NCBI RefSeq assembly: GCF_001613105.1
Contig: NZ_BDBS01000020.1
Location: 62,001-126,000, forward strand
Direction of reading: 5' to 3'
Source: Nocardia pseudobrasiliensis NBRC 108224
GTDB taxonomy: Bacteria > Actinomycetota > Actinomycetes > Mycobacteriales > Mycobacteriaceae
Length of the DNA: 64,000 nucleotides
Every line of letters begins with the position of its first letter. Position 1 is the first letter of the stretch. The notes beneath the pieces are model-generated. The model searched no databases, was not told the origin of the DNA, and worked only from the letters and a program-made list of their open reading frames with translations. Below are positions 8,210 to 16,704 of this stretch, piece by piece. Position numbers and translations under genes: made by a program.

Positions 8210-9835
8210 ATGCTCAGCCCCTCCGCCCACGCCGACACCTTCTGCCGCGACCATCTGCCGCCCGAGAACCAGTGGCCCGAGTTCGTTTTCGACCTGCCCG
8301 AACTGCGCTATCCGGACCGGCTCAACTGCGCGACCGCCCTGCTCGACGCCGCGGTGGCCACCCACGGCCGCGATCGCGCCTGCCTGCACACCCCGGACGA
8401 AACCTGGTCCTACGGCGACCTTCTCGACCGCGCCAATCAGATCGCGCATGTACTCACCGACGATTACGGCCTGGCCCCGGGCAATCGCGTACTGCTGCGC
8501 GCCCCCAACACCCCCTGGCTGGTGGCCTCCTGGTTCGCCGTGGTCAAGGCCGGCGGCGTCGTGGTCACCACCATGGCCCTGCTGCGCGCGGGCGAACTCG
8601 CGAAACTGATCGAGCTGACCGGTCCGCTGCTCGCGCTGTGCGATCACCGCCTGACCGAGGATCTCGCCGCGGCCGATCCGGCGCTGACGATCGTCCCGAT
8701 CGGCGGATCGTCGCCCGACGACCTCATCGCCCGCGCCGCAACGCGTTCCACGGATTTCCCCGATGTGGCGACCGCGGCCGACGACGTCGTCCTGCTGGCC
8801 CCCACCTCCGGCACGACCGGAGTTCCCAAGGCCACCATGCATTTCCACCGCGACGTCCTGGCCAATGCCGACACCTTCTCCGCACACGTGCTGGCCCCGA
8901 ACGCCGACGACGTCTTCGCCGGTACCCCGCCGCTGGCCTTCACCTTCGGCCTCGGTGGTCTGGTGATCTTCCCGCTGCGCGTGGGCGCGGCCACGGTCCT
9001 GCTCGAACGCCCCGACCCCGACTCACTGCTGGACGCGATCGAAAACTTCTCGGTCACAGTCCTTTTCACCGCCCCGACCGCCTACCGCGCACTGCTGCGC
9101 CGCGACGAGCCGAGCCGGCTGCGCTCGCTGCGCCGCTGCGTTTCCGCGGGCGAACACCTCCCGGCCGTGGTCTACGAGCGCTTCCACGACCAGACCGGCC
9201 TGCGGATCATCAACGGCATCGGCGGCACCGAGATGCTGCACATCTTCATCTCCGCCGCCGACGACGACATCCGCCCCGGCTCCACCGGCCGCGCCGTGCC
9301 GGGCTATCGGGCCGAGATCCAGGACGAGGACGGGCGCCCCGTCCCCGACGGCACGCCCGGATTCCTCGCGGTCAAGGGCCCCACCGGCTGTCGCTATCTC
9401 GCCGACCCCCGCCAGCGCGATTACGTCCGCAACGGCTGGAACCTGACCGGCGACACCTATTTCCGCGATGCCGAGGGCTACTTCTGGTATCAGGCGCGCA
9501 GCGACGACATGATCGTCTCCTCCGGCTACAACATCGCCGCACCCGAGGTCGAGGCGGTCCTCGAACAGCACCCGGATGTGCTGGAGTGCGCGGTGATCGG
9601 GGTGCCCGACGCCGAGCGCGGCATGATCGTGCACGCCGCGGTCGTCCTGCGCCCGGAAGCGCCGCGCGACGCCGAACAGATCCACCGACTGCAGGATTTC
9701 GTGAAAAGTACCGCGGCGCCGTACAAATACCCCCGCTCCATGGAATTCCTCGACGCCCTGCCCCGCAATCCCAGCGGCAAGTTGCAGCGCTATCGGCTGC
9801 GCGAGCGCTGGAACACTACGACCCGGAAGGGGTGA
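8210..9835 (+). CDS. aryl-CoA ligase, 2-aminobenzoate/benzoate-CoA ligase type
   Basis: A 541-residue ANL-superfamily enzyme. The AMP-binding loop TSGTTGVPKATMHFHRD is at about 199-215, and the MHFHRD continuation is typical of 2-aminobenzoate-CoA and benzoate-CoA ligases. GIGGTEMLHIFIS follows, then TGDTYFRDAEGYFWYQAR and the catalytic lysine region NPSGKLQRYRLRE at the C-terminus. It would convert an aromatic acid to its CoA thioester with ATP. The start at 8210 lies 11 bases after the Rid stop; a longer frame into the Rid gene is a shadow. The fused oxygenase gene begins seven bases downstream. 2-Aminobenzoate is preferred as substrate, with salicylate or benzoate possible. Confidence 0.85.
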   Translation: MLSPSAHADTFCRDHLPPENQWPEFVFDLPELRYPDRLNCATALLDAAVATHGRDRACLHTPDETWSYGDLLDRANQIAHVLTDDYGLAPGNRVLLRAPNTPWLVASWFAVVKAGGVVVTTMALLRAGELAKLIELTGPLLALCDHRLTEDLAAADPALTIVPIGGSSPDDLIARAATRSTDFPDVATAADDVVLLAPTSGTTGVPKATMHFHRDVLANADTFSAHVLAPNADDVFAGTPPLAFTFGLGGLVIFPLRVGAATVLLERPDPDSLLDAIENFSVTVLFTAPTAYRALLRRDEPSRLRSLRRCVSAGEHLPAVVYERFHDQTGLRIINGIGGTEMLHIFISAADDDIRPGSTGRAVPGYRAEIQDEDGRPVPDGTPGFLAVKGPTGCRYLADPRQRDYVRNGWNLTGDTYFRDAEGYFWYQARSDDMIVSSGYNIAAPEVEAVLEQHPDVLECAVIGVPDAERGMIVHAAVVLRPEAPRDAEQIHRLQDFVKSTAAPYKYPRSMEFLDALPRNPSGKLQRYRLRERWNTTTRKG

Positions 9836-9842
9836 GGACGCC

Positions 9843-12212
9843 ATGCGTATCGCCGTCATCGGCGGCGGGCCCGCGGGCCTGTACTTCTCCGCCCTGATGA
9901 AACAGCTCGATCCCGGCCACGAGATCACGGTATGGGAGCGCAACGCACCCGACGACACCTTCGGCTTCGGCGTGGTGTTCTCCGATGAGACCCTCGGCGG
10001 CATCGAACACGCCGACGAGGTGGTCTACCGCCGGATGGGCGAGCGCTTCGCGCGCTGGAGCGATATCGATATCCACTATCGCGGACTCGTACGCACCTGC
10101 GGCGGACAGGGTTTCGCGGCGATGAGCCGCAAGGATCTGCTGCGCATTCTGCAGCGGCGCGGCCTGGAGCTGGGCGTGGATCTGCGCTTCGGCAGCCCGG
10201 CCCCCGATGTGGAGCGCCTGGCCGCCACCCACGATCTGGTCCTGGCCGCCGACGGTCTCAACTCCGCGGTGCGCACCCGCTTCGCCGAGGTGTTCGGGCC
10301 GGATCTGGATCGCCGTCACAACCGGTACATGTGGCTGGGCACCGACCGCGTGTTCGAGGCGTTCGAATTCTTCATCAAGCACACCCCGCACGGGGTCATG
10401 CAGGTGCACGCTTATCCCTACAGCGCCGATCGCAGCACCTTCATCGTCGAGATGCACGAATCCGTTTGGCGCGCGGCGGGTTTCCCGGCCTTCGCCGATC
10501 GCGAATTCATCCCGGGGGAGAACGACGAGAAATCGCTGGCGGTGCTGGCCGAGATCTTCGCCGACGAACTGGCCGGACACGCGCTGCTGGGCAACAACTC
10601 CCGGTGGATCGACTTCACCACCGTGCGCAACCGCAGCTGGCGCCACGGCAATATCGTGCTGATCGGCGACGCCGCGCACACCGCGCACTTCTCCATCGGC
10701 TCGGGCACCAAACTGGCCATGGAGGACGCCCTGGCCCTGGCCGCCTGCCTGCACGAGAACGACGGTGTCGCAGCCGGTTTGAGCGCGTACGAGGCCGAGC
10801 GGCGACCGGTGGTCGAATCGGTGCAGCGCGCCGCGCAGGCCAGCCTGGAGTGGTTCGAGTCGATCGGGAACTACACCGAGCAGGAACCCGACCAGTTCGC
10901 GTTCAATCTGCTCACCCGCAGCCGCCGCATCACCTACGACAATCTGCGGCTGCGCGACGACGCCTTCCTCGACGCGATCGACGGCTGGTATCTGTCCCGT
11001 CAGGACGCGGCGGACGCCCGGCCGCCCATGTTCTATCCCCTGCGGCTCAAGGGAATCGAGCTGCCCAACCGGGTGCTGGTCTCGCCCATGGACATGTACT
11101 GCGCGGTCGACGGTATGCCCACCGACTTCCACCTGGTGCATCTGGGCGGCAAGGCGCTCGGCGGCGCGGGCCTGGTCATGACCGAGATGGTGTGCGTATC
11201 ACCCGAGGGCCGCATCACCCCCGGCTGCACCGGGCTCTACACCGCCGAACAGGAGCGGGCCTGGGCACGGGTGGTGGATTTCGTACACGGCAGCACGCGC
11301 TCGAAAATCGGTGTGCAGCTGGGGCATTCCGGCCGCAAGGGCGCGACCAAGGTAATGTGGGAGGGTATCGACGATCCGCTGGAATCCGGCGGCTGGGAAA
11401 CCGTCGGGCCGTCGCCGCTGCCGTACGGTCCCGACAATCCGCCGCCGCGCGAGATCACCGCGGCCGAGATGGACGAGATCACCGATCAATTCGTCGCCGC
11501 CGCCGAGGCGGCCGCCCGGGCGGGCTTCGACCTGCTCGAATTGCATTGCGCCCACGGCTATCTGCTGTCCTCGTTCCTGTCGCCGCTGTCGAACCGGCGC
11601 ACCGACGAATTCGGCGGATCTCTGGTCGCGCGGCTGCGCTTTCCACTGCGGGTGTTCGACGCGGTTCGGGCGGTCTGGCCCGCGGATCGCCCTCTGTCGG
11701 TGCGTATTTCGGCCACCGACTGGGCCGAGGGCGGCAATACGATCGAGGAGGGCATCGCCATCGCGCGGGCCTTCGCCGAACACGGCGCGGATGTGCTGCA
11801 CATATCGTCGGGCCAGGTGGTCAAGCACGAGAAGCCCGCATTCGGCCGCAGCTATCAGACCCCGTTCGCGGATCGGATCCGCCAGGAGGTGGGTGTGCCG
11901 CTGGGTGTCGCGGTCGTCGCGGTGGGCGCGATCTCCTCCTACGACGACGTGAATTCGGTGCTGCTGGCCGGGCGCGCGGATCTGGTGGCCGTCGGCCGCG
12001 CGCATCTGTGGGATCCGCAGTGGACCCTGCACGCCGCGGTCGAACAGGGCTACCAGGGCGAAGCCGCGGAATGGCCCGCGCCCTACCGCGCCGGAAACCG
12101 CAAACCACCCACCGGCCGCACCGACGGGCCGCCGCCACGTTTGGAATTGGTGCGTTCCGGTGGCGGGGCGGCTGGTAGCCGACGTTGGATTCCAACCGAA
12201 GGGAAGTCATGA
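9843..12212 (+). CDS. fused FAD monooxygenase / old-yellow-enzyme reductase (2-aminobenzoyl-CoA or salicylyl-CoA 5-hydroxylase type)
   Basis: A 789-residue fusion. Residues 1 to about 385 are a PHBH-type flavin monooxygenase (GGGPAGLY at 7-14; LIGDAAHTAHFSIGSGTK near 275). Residues about 395-750 are an FMN old-yellow-enzyme barrel (PNRVLVSPMDMY, GVQLGHSGRKG, HCAHGYLLSSFLSP, SNRRTDEFGG). This architecture is known from the Azoarcus 2-aminobenzoyl-CoA monooxygenase/reductase, which hydroxylates and then reduces the aromatic ring, and from enzymes annotated as salicylyl-CoA 5-hydroxylase. With the aryl-CoA ligase just upstream it forms the core of a CoA-thioester aerobic pathway. The last 30 residues or so, after the barrel, are low-complexity. 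Its stop overlaps the thioesterase start (ATGA). Confidence 0.9.
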   Translation: MRIAVIGGGPAGLYFSALMKQLDPGHEITVWERNAPDDTFGFGVVFSDETLGGIEHADEVVYRRMGERFARWSDIDIHYRGLVRTCGGQGFAAMSRKDLLRILQRRGLELGVDLRFGSPAPDVERLAATHDLVLAADGLNSAVRTRFAEVFGPDLDRRHNRYMWLGTDRVFEAFEFFIKHTPHGVMQVHAYPYSADRSTFIVEMHESVWRAAGFPAFADREFIPGENDEKSLAVLAEIFADELAGHALLGNNSRWIDFTTVRNRSWRHGNIVLIGDAAHTAHFSIGSGTKLAMEDALALAACLHENDGVAAGLSAYEAERRPVVESVQRAAQASLEWFESIGNYTEQEPDQFAFNLLTRSRRITYDNLRLRDDAFLDAIDGWYLSRQDAADARPPMFYPLRLKGIELPNRVLVSPMDMYCAVDGMPTDFHLVHLGGKALGGAGLVMTEMVCVSPEGRITPGCTGLYTAEQERAWARVVDFVHGSTRSKIGVQLGHSGRKGATKVMWEGIDDPLESGGWETVGPSPLPYGPDNPPPREITAAEMDEITDQFVAAAEAAARAGFDLLELHCAHGYLLSSFLSPLSNRRTDEFGGSLVARLRFPLRVFDAVRAVWPADRPLSVRISATDWAEGGNTIEEGIAIARAFAEHGADVLHISSGQVVKHEKPAFGRSYQTPFADRIRQEVGVPLGVAVVAVGAISSYDDVNSVLLAGRADLVAVGRAHLWDPQWTLHAAVEQGYQGEAAEWPAPYRAGNRKPPTGRTDGPPPRLELVRSGGGAAGSRRWIPTEGKS

Positions 12213-13117
12213 CCACGACCGACACCTTGGCGACCTCGGCCGTCTTCACCGCGGCCGTCACGCTGGTCCCCGCCGACCCCGAGCATTTCGATCTGGCCTT
12301 CGACGCCGCCACCCAGCCGTGCCCGTGGCCGAAGGCCTACGGTGGTGATCTGGTCGCGCAGGCGGCGGCCGCGGCCATGCGGTCGGTCACCGACGGCAAG
12401 ACCATGCATTCCATGCACAGTTATTTTCTGCGCCCGGCCGATATCGGCGCGACTGTGCGCTACGAGGTGGAACTGCTGCGCGACGGTCGCGGCTACAGCA
12501 CCCGGCAGGTGCGCGGCTATCAGAACGGCAAGCCGATCTACGTCTGCCTGGCCAACTTCGCCGCGGGCGAACCGGGCGGCAGCTACATCGCCGAACTCGA
12601 CACCGCCGCACCGGATCCCGAGACGCTACCCTCCTCGGCGGCGTATCTGGCCGAGCGCAGCGGCGGCACCATGACCCCGCAATCCAAGCTCTACTGGTCG
12701 GCGGGCCGCAGCTTCGATATGCGTCACGTACCCGGGCCGGTCTATCTGTCGGTCGAGGGTGAGCGGGTCCCACAGCAGGCGGTGTGGGTCAAACCCTTCG
12801 ACGCGCTGCGGCCCGTCGACGGCTTGACCGACGCCCAGCGCGATCAGGCCGCACTCGCCTACGTCTGCGACTACACCATCCTCGAACCACTGCTGCGCGT
12901 ACTCGATCTGGCCTGGGCGCAACCGGATCTGGTGACCGCTAGCCTCGACCACGCCATGTGGTTCCACCGCCCCGCACCCATCGGCGACTGGCTGCTCTAC
13001 GCCCAGGACGCGGTCGCCGTCGAGGCCGGGCGCGGCCTCGGCTCGGGCCGGTTCTTCACCCGCGACGGCCGTCATGTGGCAACCGTCCTGCAGGAAGGCA
13101 TGATTCGGGCCGGATGA
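12209..13117 (+). CDS. acyl-CoA thioesterase, TesB-like double hotdog
   Basis: A 302-residue protein of the acyl-CoA thioesterase II family: two hotdog repeats, with PWPKAYGGDLVAQAAAAAMR in the first and SLDHAMWFHRP late in the second. The family hydrolyses acyl-CoA to free acid and CoA. In this cluster it may release CoA from an aromatic or ring-cleaved thioester. The start ATG at 12209 overlaps the upstream stop, with GAAGGGAA ahead of it; an earlier in-frame start at 12185 is less likely. It in turn overlaps the PaaX gene. Confidence 0.85.
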   Translation: MTTTDTLATSAVFTAAVTLVPADPEHFDLAFDAATQPCPWPKAYGGDLVAQAAAAAMRSVTDGKTMHSMHSYFLRPADIGATVRYEVELLRDGRGYSTRQVRGYQNGKPIYVCLANFAAGEPGGSYIAELDTAAPDPETLPSSAAYLAERSGGTMTPQSKLYWSAGRSFDMRHVPGPVYLSVEGERVPQQAVWVKPFDALRPVDGLTDAQRDQAALAYVCDYTILEPLLRVLDLAWAQPDLVTASLDHAMWFHRPAPIGDWLLYAQDAVAVEAGRGLGSGRFFTRDGRHVATVLQEGMIRAG

Positions 13118-13995
13118 ATACGCCCACGTATGGTGCTCCTATGACGGCGGATACCAAGGCGATACCCGGCGGCGGCCGCGACGCCCGGCTGGCCCAGCTG
13201 ATCATCTCGATCTTCGGCCTGTGCGCGCGAGCCGAGGGCAATTGGCTGGCGACCGCGTCGGTGGTGGCGCTGATGGCCGATCTGGGCATCGACCATCAGG
13301 CCGTCCGCTCGTCGATTTCGCGTCTGAAGCGGCGCGGCGTACTCGTCAGCGCGCGCCAGGGCCGCACGGTCGGCTACCGCCTGGCCGAGTCCACACTCGC
13401 GGTCCTCGTCGAGGGCGACGTGCGAATCTTCGAGCGCGCCAGGGCATCCGAGGCCGACGGCTGGGTCATGGTGGTGTTCTCGGTCCCCGAATCCGAACGG
13501 GACAAGCGCCACGCGCTGCGCTCGAGCCTGACCCGGCTCGGTTACGGCACCGCCGCGCCGGGCGTCTGGGTGGCGCCGGGCAATCTCGCCGAGCAGACCC
13601 GCCGCACCCTCGAGCGCCAGGAGTTGTCCGGTTATGTGGACATGTTCACCGGGCGGCACTACGCCTTCGCCGATCTGCGGGCCAAGATCCCGCAGTGGTG
13701 GGATCTGACCGAACTCACCGGCCTCTACGCCGACTTCCTGCAGCGCTACCGCCCGGTCCTGCACCGCATGACCGCCGCCCGTCCGACCCCGTCGGACGCC
13801 TTCGCCACCTACGTCCCCATGCTCACCGAATGGCGTCGCCTGCCCTACCGCGACCCGGGCCTGCCGCTGTCACTGCTCCCCCCGGCCTGGAACGGAGAGG
13901 CCGCGGGCACGCTGTTCGACCAGCTCAACGAAATCCTCAACCCGCTCGCTCATAAACACGCGCTCGCGGTGATCCACGGCCAGCGTAGATCTTGA
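13114..13995 (+). CDS. PaaX-family transcriptional regulator
   Basis: A 293-residue PaaX-type regulator: an N-terminal winged helix (LIISIFGLCARAEGNWLATASVV then VRSSISRLKRRGVLVSAR), the central VVFSVPESERDKRHALRS domain, and the C-terminal PaaX-like part with TYVPMLTEWRRLPYRDPGLP. PaaX represses phenylacetate genes and is released by phenylacetyl-CoA. By analogy this one may sense an aryl-CoA made by the ligase at 8210. It is the last gene of the operon and overlaps the thioesterase stop by four bases; an ATG at 13141 is an alternative start. Confidence 0.85.
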   Translation: MNTPTYGAPMTADTKAIPGGGRDARLAQLIISIFGLCARAEGNWLATASVVALMADLGIDHQAVRSSISRLKRRGVLVSARQGRTVGYRLAESTLAVLVEGDVRIFERARASEADGWVMVVFSVPESERDKRHALRSSLTRLGYGTAAPGVWVAPGNLAEQTRRTLERQELSGYVDMFTGRHYAFADLRAKIPQWWDLTELTGLYADFLQRYRPVLHRMTAARPTPSDAFATYVPMLTEWRRLPYRDPGLPLSLLPPAWNGEAAGTLFDQLNEILNPLAHKHALAVIHGQRRS

Positions 13996-14142
13996 TCTTG
14001 TCCCCGGCATCGAATTCGCACCCCGCTCACCTGCGAGTATCGAATTATTCAGCCCGGAAGGACGAGCTGTCACGCGCAGGGCGCGGGGAGTTCAATCGGT
14101 CACCGTACCGTCGGTGGCGAGGGGGCTCGGGCGGAGGTTTCC

Positions 14143-15537
14143 ATGCTGAATGCGCGGCTACGGACGGTGTGGCTGGCGAACGTCGCGACGGCGACCGCGG
14201 CGGTGGCCGTGGGCGCTGGGCCGTTGCGTTCGCAGGCGGCTCATCGGGTCGAACATGCCGGTATGCAACGAGATTCGGTAATCGCCGCGGATCTCGAGGT
14301 GGTCACCGTGACCGATCGCTCGGTGATCCTGACCTGGACCACCCGCACTCGCGATCGCGCGGGACGGTTGCGGCCGACACCGGCCGACACCGAGGTGCGC
14401 ATCGCCCCGGCCGAGGGCATCGGCCCGGCGCGTACCGTCCTGCACGACACCGAACCGACGGCGTACCACTACGCACAGATCGACGGGCTCGAGCCCGGTC
14501 GGTCCTACCGATTCGAGGCCTACTCCAACGGCCGCCGCGCGGTCTCCTCCCGCACGCTGGTGACGCGACGAGCCGGAAGTCCGGAGACCACCGGCGTCGT
14601 CACGACGCTGATCCCGCCGCCCGGACGGCTGCTGCGCACCCTCGCACTGGCCAATGACCTGCATGTCGGCGAGCAGACCAGCGGCCTGCTCATGGCCGGA
14701 CTGCCGACCGGACTGCGGCACGAGGACGCCGAACATCCCGAACTCATGCTCGAGGCGCTGCTGGCGGATCTGCGGCTGCCCGATCGCGGGGCCGATCAGC
14801 TGATCGTCGCGGGCGATCTCACCGATTGCGGCACGCTCGAACAGTCCCTCGCGGTGCGGGGGCTGCTCGATGCCTGGGGTGAGCTCGGTCGCGACTATTT
14901 CGTCTGCCGCGGCAATCACGACGCCCCGCAGCCCGACGATCACTGGGGCGCGGTCTTCCATCCCCGGCAGCGGCTCACCGAGAACGAGGTGGGCGGGCTG
15001 CGCCTGATCGGCCTGGACACCACCCGCCTGCGCGGTTCCGGCGGCACGATCGTGGGTCCGCAGCTGGCGCATCTGCGCGATCGGCTGGCCGCGGATCCGG
15101 ACCGGCCGACGCTGGTGTTCGGCCATCACCCCGTGACTTCGTCCGCGGCGGTGAGCAATCCGGGCGGACCCGGATTCGTCCTGGATCGCGCGACGGCGGC
15201 GCGGGTACACGCCGCCTATCGCAACGCGCCCGGGGTGTTTCTGCACCACTGCGGCCACACGCACCGAAATCGGTTGGGCCGCCCCGATTCCGATATCGAT
15301 GTGGAATTCCTGGAGGTGGCCGCCGCCAAGGAGTACCCGGGCGGCTACATGCTGCTGCGCGTGTACGAGGGCGGCTACATGGTCAACTTCTACAAGACCC
15401 GCACCGAGGCCGCGCGGCGCTGGAGCACCCGCACCCGCCGCCAGTACTTCGGACTGCATCCCGATCACGCGCTGGGCGCCTGCGCCGACCGCAATCACGT
15501 CGTGCTGCGCGACTTCTCCGGACTCGCGCCCGCCTGA
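14143..15537 (+). CDS. calcineurin-like metallophosphoesterase, exported
   Basis: A 464-residue protein with an N-terminal hydrophobic signal-like stretch (about 10-33), a fibronectin-type-III-like domain (about 47-140, TDRSVILTWTTRTRD and GLEPGRSYRFEAYSNG), then a metallophosphoesterase domain. All metal-site motifs are present in order: NDLHVG, AGDLTDCG, CRGNHD, FGHHPV and CGHTHRN, giving a complete di-metal centre. Such proteins act on phosphomonoesters or diesters outside the membrane, as in purple acid phosphatases. It has a GGAGG site before the ATG and appears to be a single-gene transcript. The natural substrate is unknown. Confidence 0.85.
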   Translation: MLNARLRTVWLANVATATAAVAVGAGPLRSQAAHRVEHAGMQRDSVIAADLEVVTVTDRSVILTWTTRTRDRAGRLRPTPADTEVRIAPAEGIGPARTVLHDTEPTAYHYAQIDGLEPGRSYRFEAYSNGRRAVSSRTLVTRRAGSPETTGVVTTLIPPPGRLLRTLALANDLHVGEQTSGLLMAGLPTGLRHEDAEHPELMLEALLADLRLPDRGADQLIVAGDLTDCGTLEQSLAVRGLLDAWGELGRDYFVCRGNHDAPQPDDHWGAVFHPRQRLTENEVGGLRLIGLDTTRLRGSGGTIVGPQLAHLRDRLAADPDRPTLVFGHHPVTSSAAVSNPGGPGFVLDRATAARVHAAYRNAPGVFLHHCGHTHRNRLGRPDSDIDVEFLEVAAAKEYPGGYMLLRVYEGGYMVNFYKTRTEAARRWSTRTRRQYFGLHPDHALGACADRNHVVLRDFSGLAPA

Positions 15538-15657
15538 GGTCGGGTTATCGTCCGATTTGAGGGTTGATCAGTCAAATATCTCGAACTCGTCGTAAAAGTC
15601 CCAATAAGCACTTCAATGAGACGATTGAAGGGTACGTTTTCGACGAAAAGAGGTTGT

Positions 15658-16128
15658 ATGAACGCCGACGAAATCAAACAGCACATCGCCACGAAATTCG
15701 ACGGATTGCGGGTCGCCGACCACCTCGGCGATACCTTCTTCATCTACGACCCGGACGGCGATCTGCCCCCGCAGTGGCAGATGCCCTTCGCCACCATCGT
15801 GACCGCCGACAACTACGACAGGGTCTCGGCCCTGTCCGATCCGGATTCCTACCGGCTCAATATCGGCCTGACCCGAAACCGCTATACCGAACTGTTCGGC
15901 CCCGCGCCCAGCCGCCGCGACGCCGACGGGGTCTACGACACCGGATCCGATTACGCCGCCCGCGATCTGCTCATGCCCCATCCGAGCTATGCCGCCCAGA
16001 ACTGGGTGTGCGTGGTGAATCCCGGCGCGGCGACACTGGATACGGCACTGGCGCTGGTGGACGAGGCCTACGCGTTCGCGGTGCGCAAATACGCGAACCG
16101 TCAGGCCCGGATCACCGAGCGAGGGTGA
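15658..16128 (+). CDS. DUF6194-like protein
   Basis: A 156-residue soluble protein that resembles the actinobacterial DUF6194 family: FFIYDPDG near 28, PFATIVTADNYD in the middle, LNIGLTRNRYTELFG, and a C-terminal HPSYAAQNWVCVVNPG segment. Function is unknown in the family. The start at 15658 is preceded by AAAAGAGG; an earlier in-frame ATG at 15616 has no site. Its 3' end overlaps the convergent secreted-protein gene by 17 bases. Confidence 0.7.
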   Translation: MNADEIKQHIATKFDGLRVADHLGDTFFIYDPDGDLPPQWQMPFATIVTADNYDRVSALSDPDSYRLNIGLTRNRYTELFGPAPSRRDADGVYDTGSDYAARDLLMPHPSYAAQNWVCVVNPGAATLDTALALVDEAYAFAVRKYANRQARITERG

Positions 16129-16651
16129 CGCACAGATCCTCGTAATCGCCTGTCAGAGCGAGCAACTGGCGGGTGGTGTGACCACCGGCGGTCGTGACGC
16201 GCACCGACATGAAGCCCCGCGCGATGAACCAGTGCTGCCGCGCGGCCGCGGGCTGATCGCCGCCGTGCATTCCGGCGGCCCAGTCCCGCCCGCTCAGCAC
16301 GTAGTCGTCGGCGTTCATGGTCGGATACAGCAGCGAGCCGTCGCCGGACACATCGCGCTCGACCGATCCACCGGTGGTCACATTGGTGGCACGGAGCACC
16401 AATTTCCCTGTCTCCGTGCCGTATACGGGTCGTCCCTGCGGGTCGTACCACACCCGCTGGGTCAACTCGCTCACCGGGAATTCGACATGCGCGGGGAAGG
16501 CGCACACCTCGCCCGCCGGATAGTCGAAGGGCTTGGAGTCCGGATGGGTTTCGACCCAGCCGCTTACAGGTGCGGCCTGCGCCGGTGCGACCGTCAGCGC
16601 ACCGATCGCCGCGCCGATCGCGATCAGGGACAAGGTGATTCGTCCGCGCAT
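16112..16651 (-). CDS. secreted protein of unknown function
   Basis: A 179-residue protein with a clear Sec signal peptide: MRGRITLSLIAIGAAIGALT then APAQA, with probable cleavage near residue 27. The mature part is beta-rich, has two cysteines (about 50 and 174) that could form a disulfide, and the pattern ARGFMSVRVTTAGG near its end. No catalytic motif is seen. Similar small exported proteins are common in Nocardia and Rhodococcus, but none with a known role is recognised here. The gene ends inside the convergent DUF6194-like gene. Confidence 0.75.
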   Translation of the reverse strand: MRGRITLSLIAIGAAIGALTVAPAQAAPVSGWVETHPDSKPFDYPAGEVCAFPAHVEFPVSELTQRVWYDPQGRPVYGTETGKLVLRATNVTTGGSVERDVSGDGSLLYPTMNADDYVLSGRDWAAGMHGGDQPAAARQHWFIARGFMSVRVTTAGGHTTRQLLALTGDYEDLCVTLAR

Positions 16652-16704
16652 CGTTCAATTCTGCCCGAATGGCACAGCGAGCGAGGCGGTTTCGGCGGCG
16701 TATC

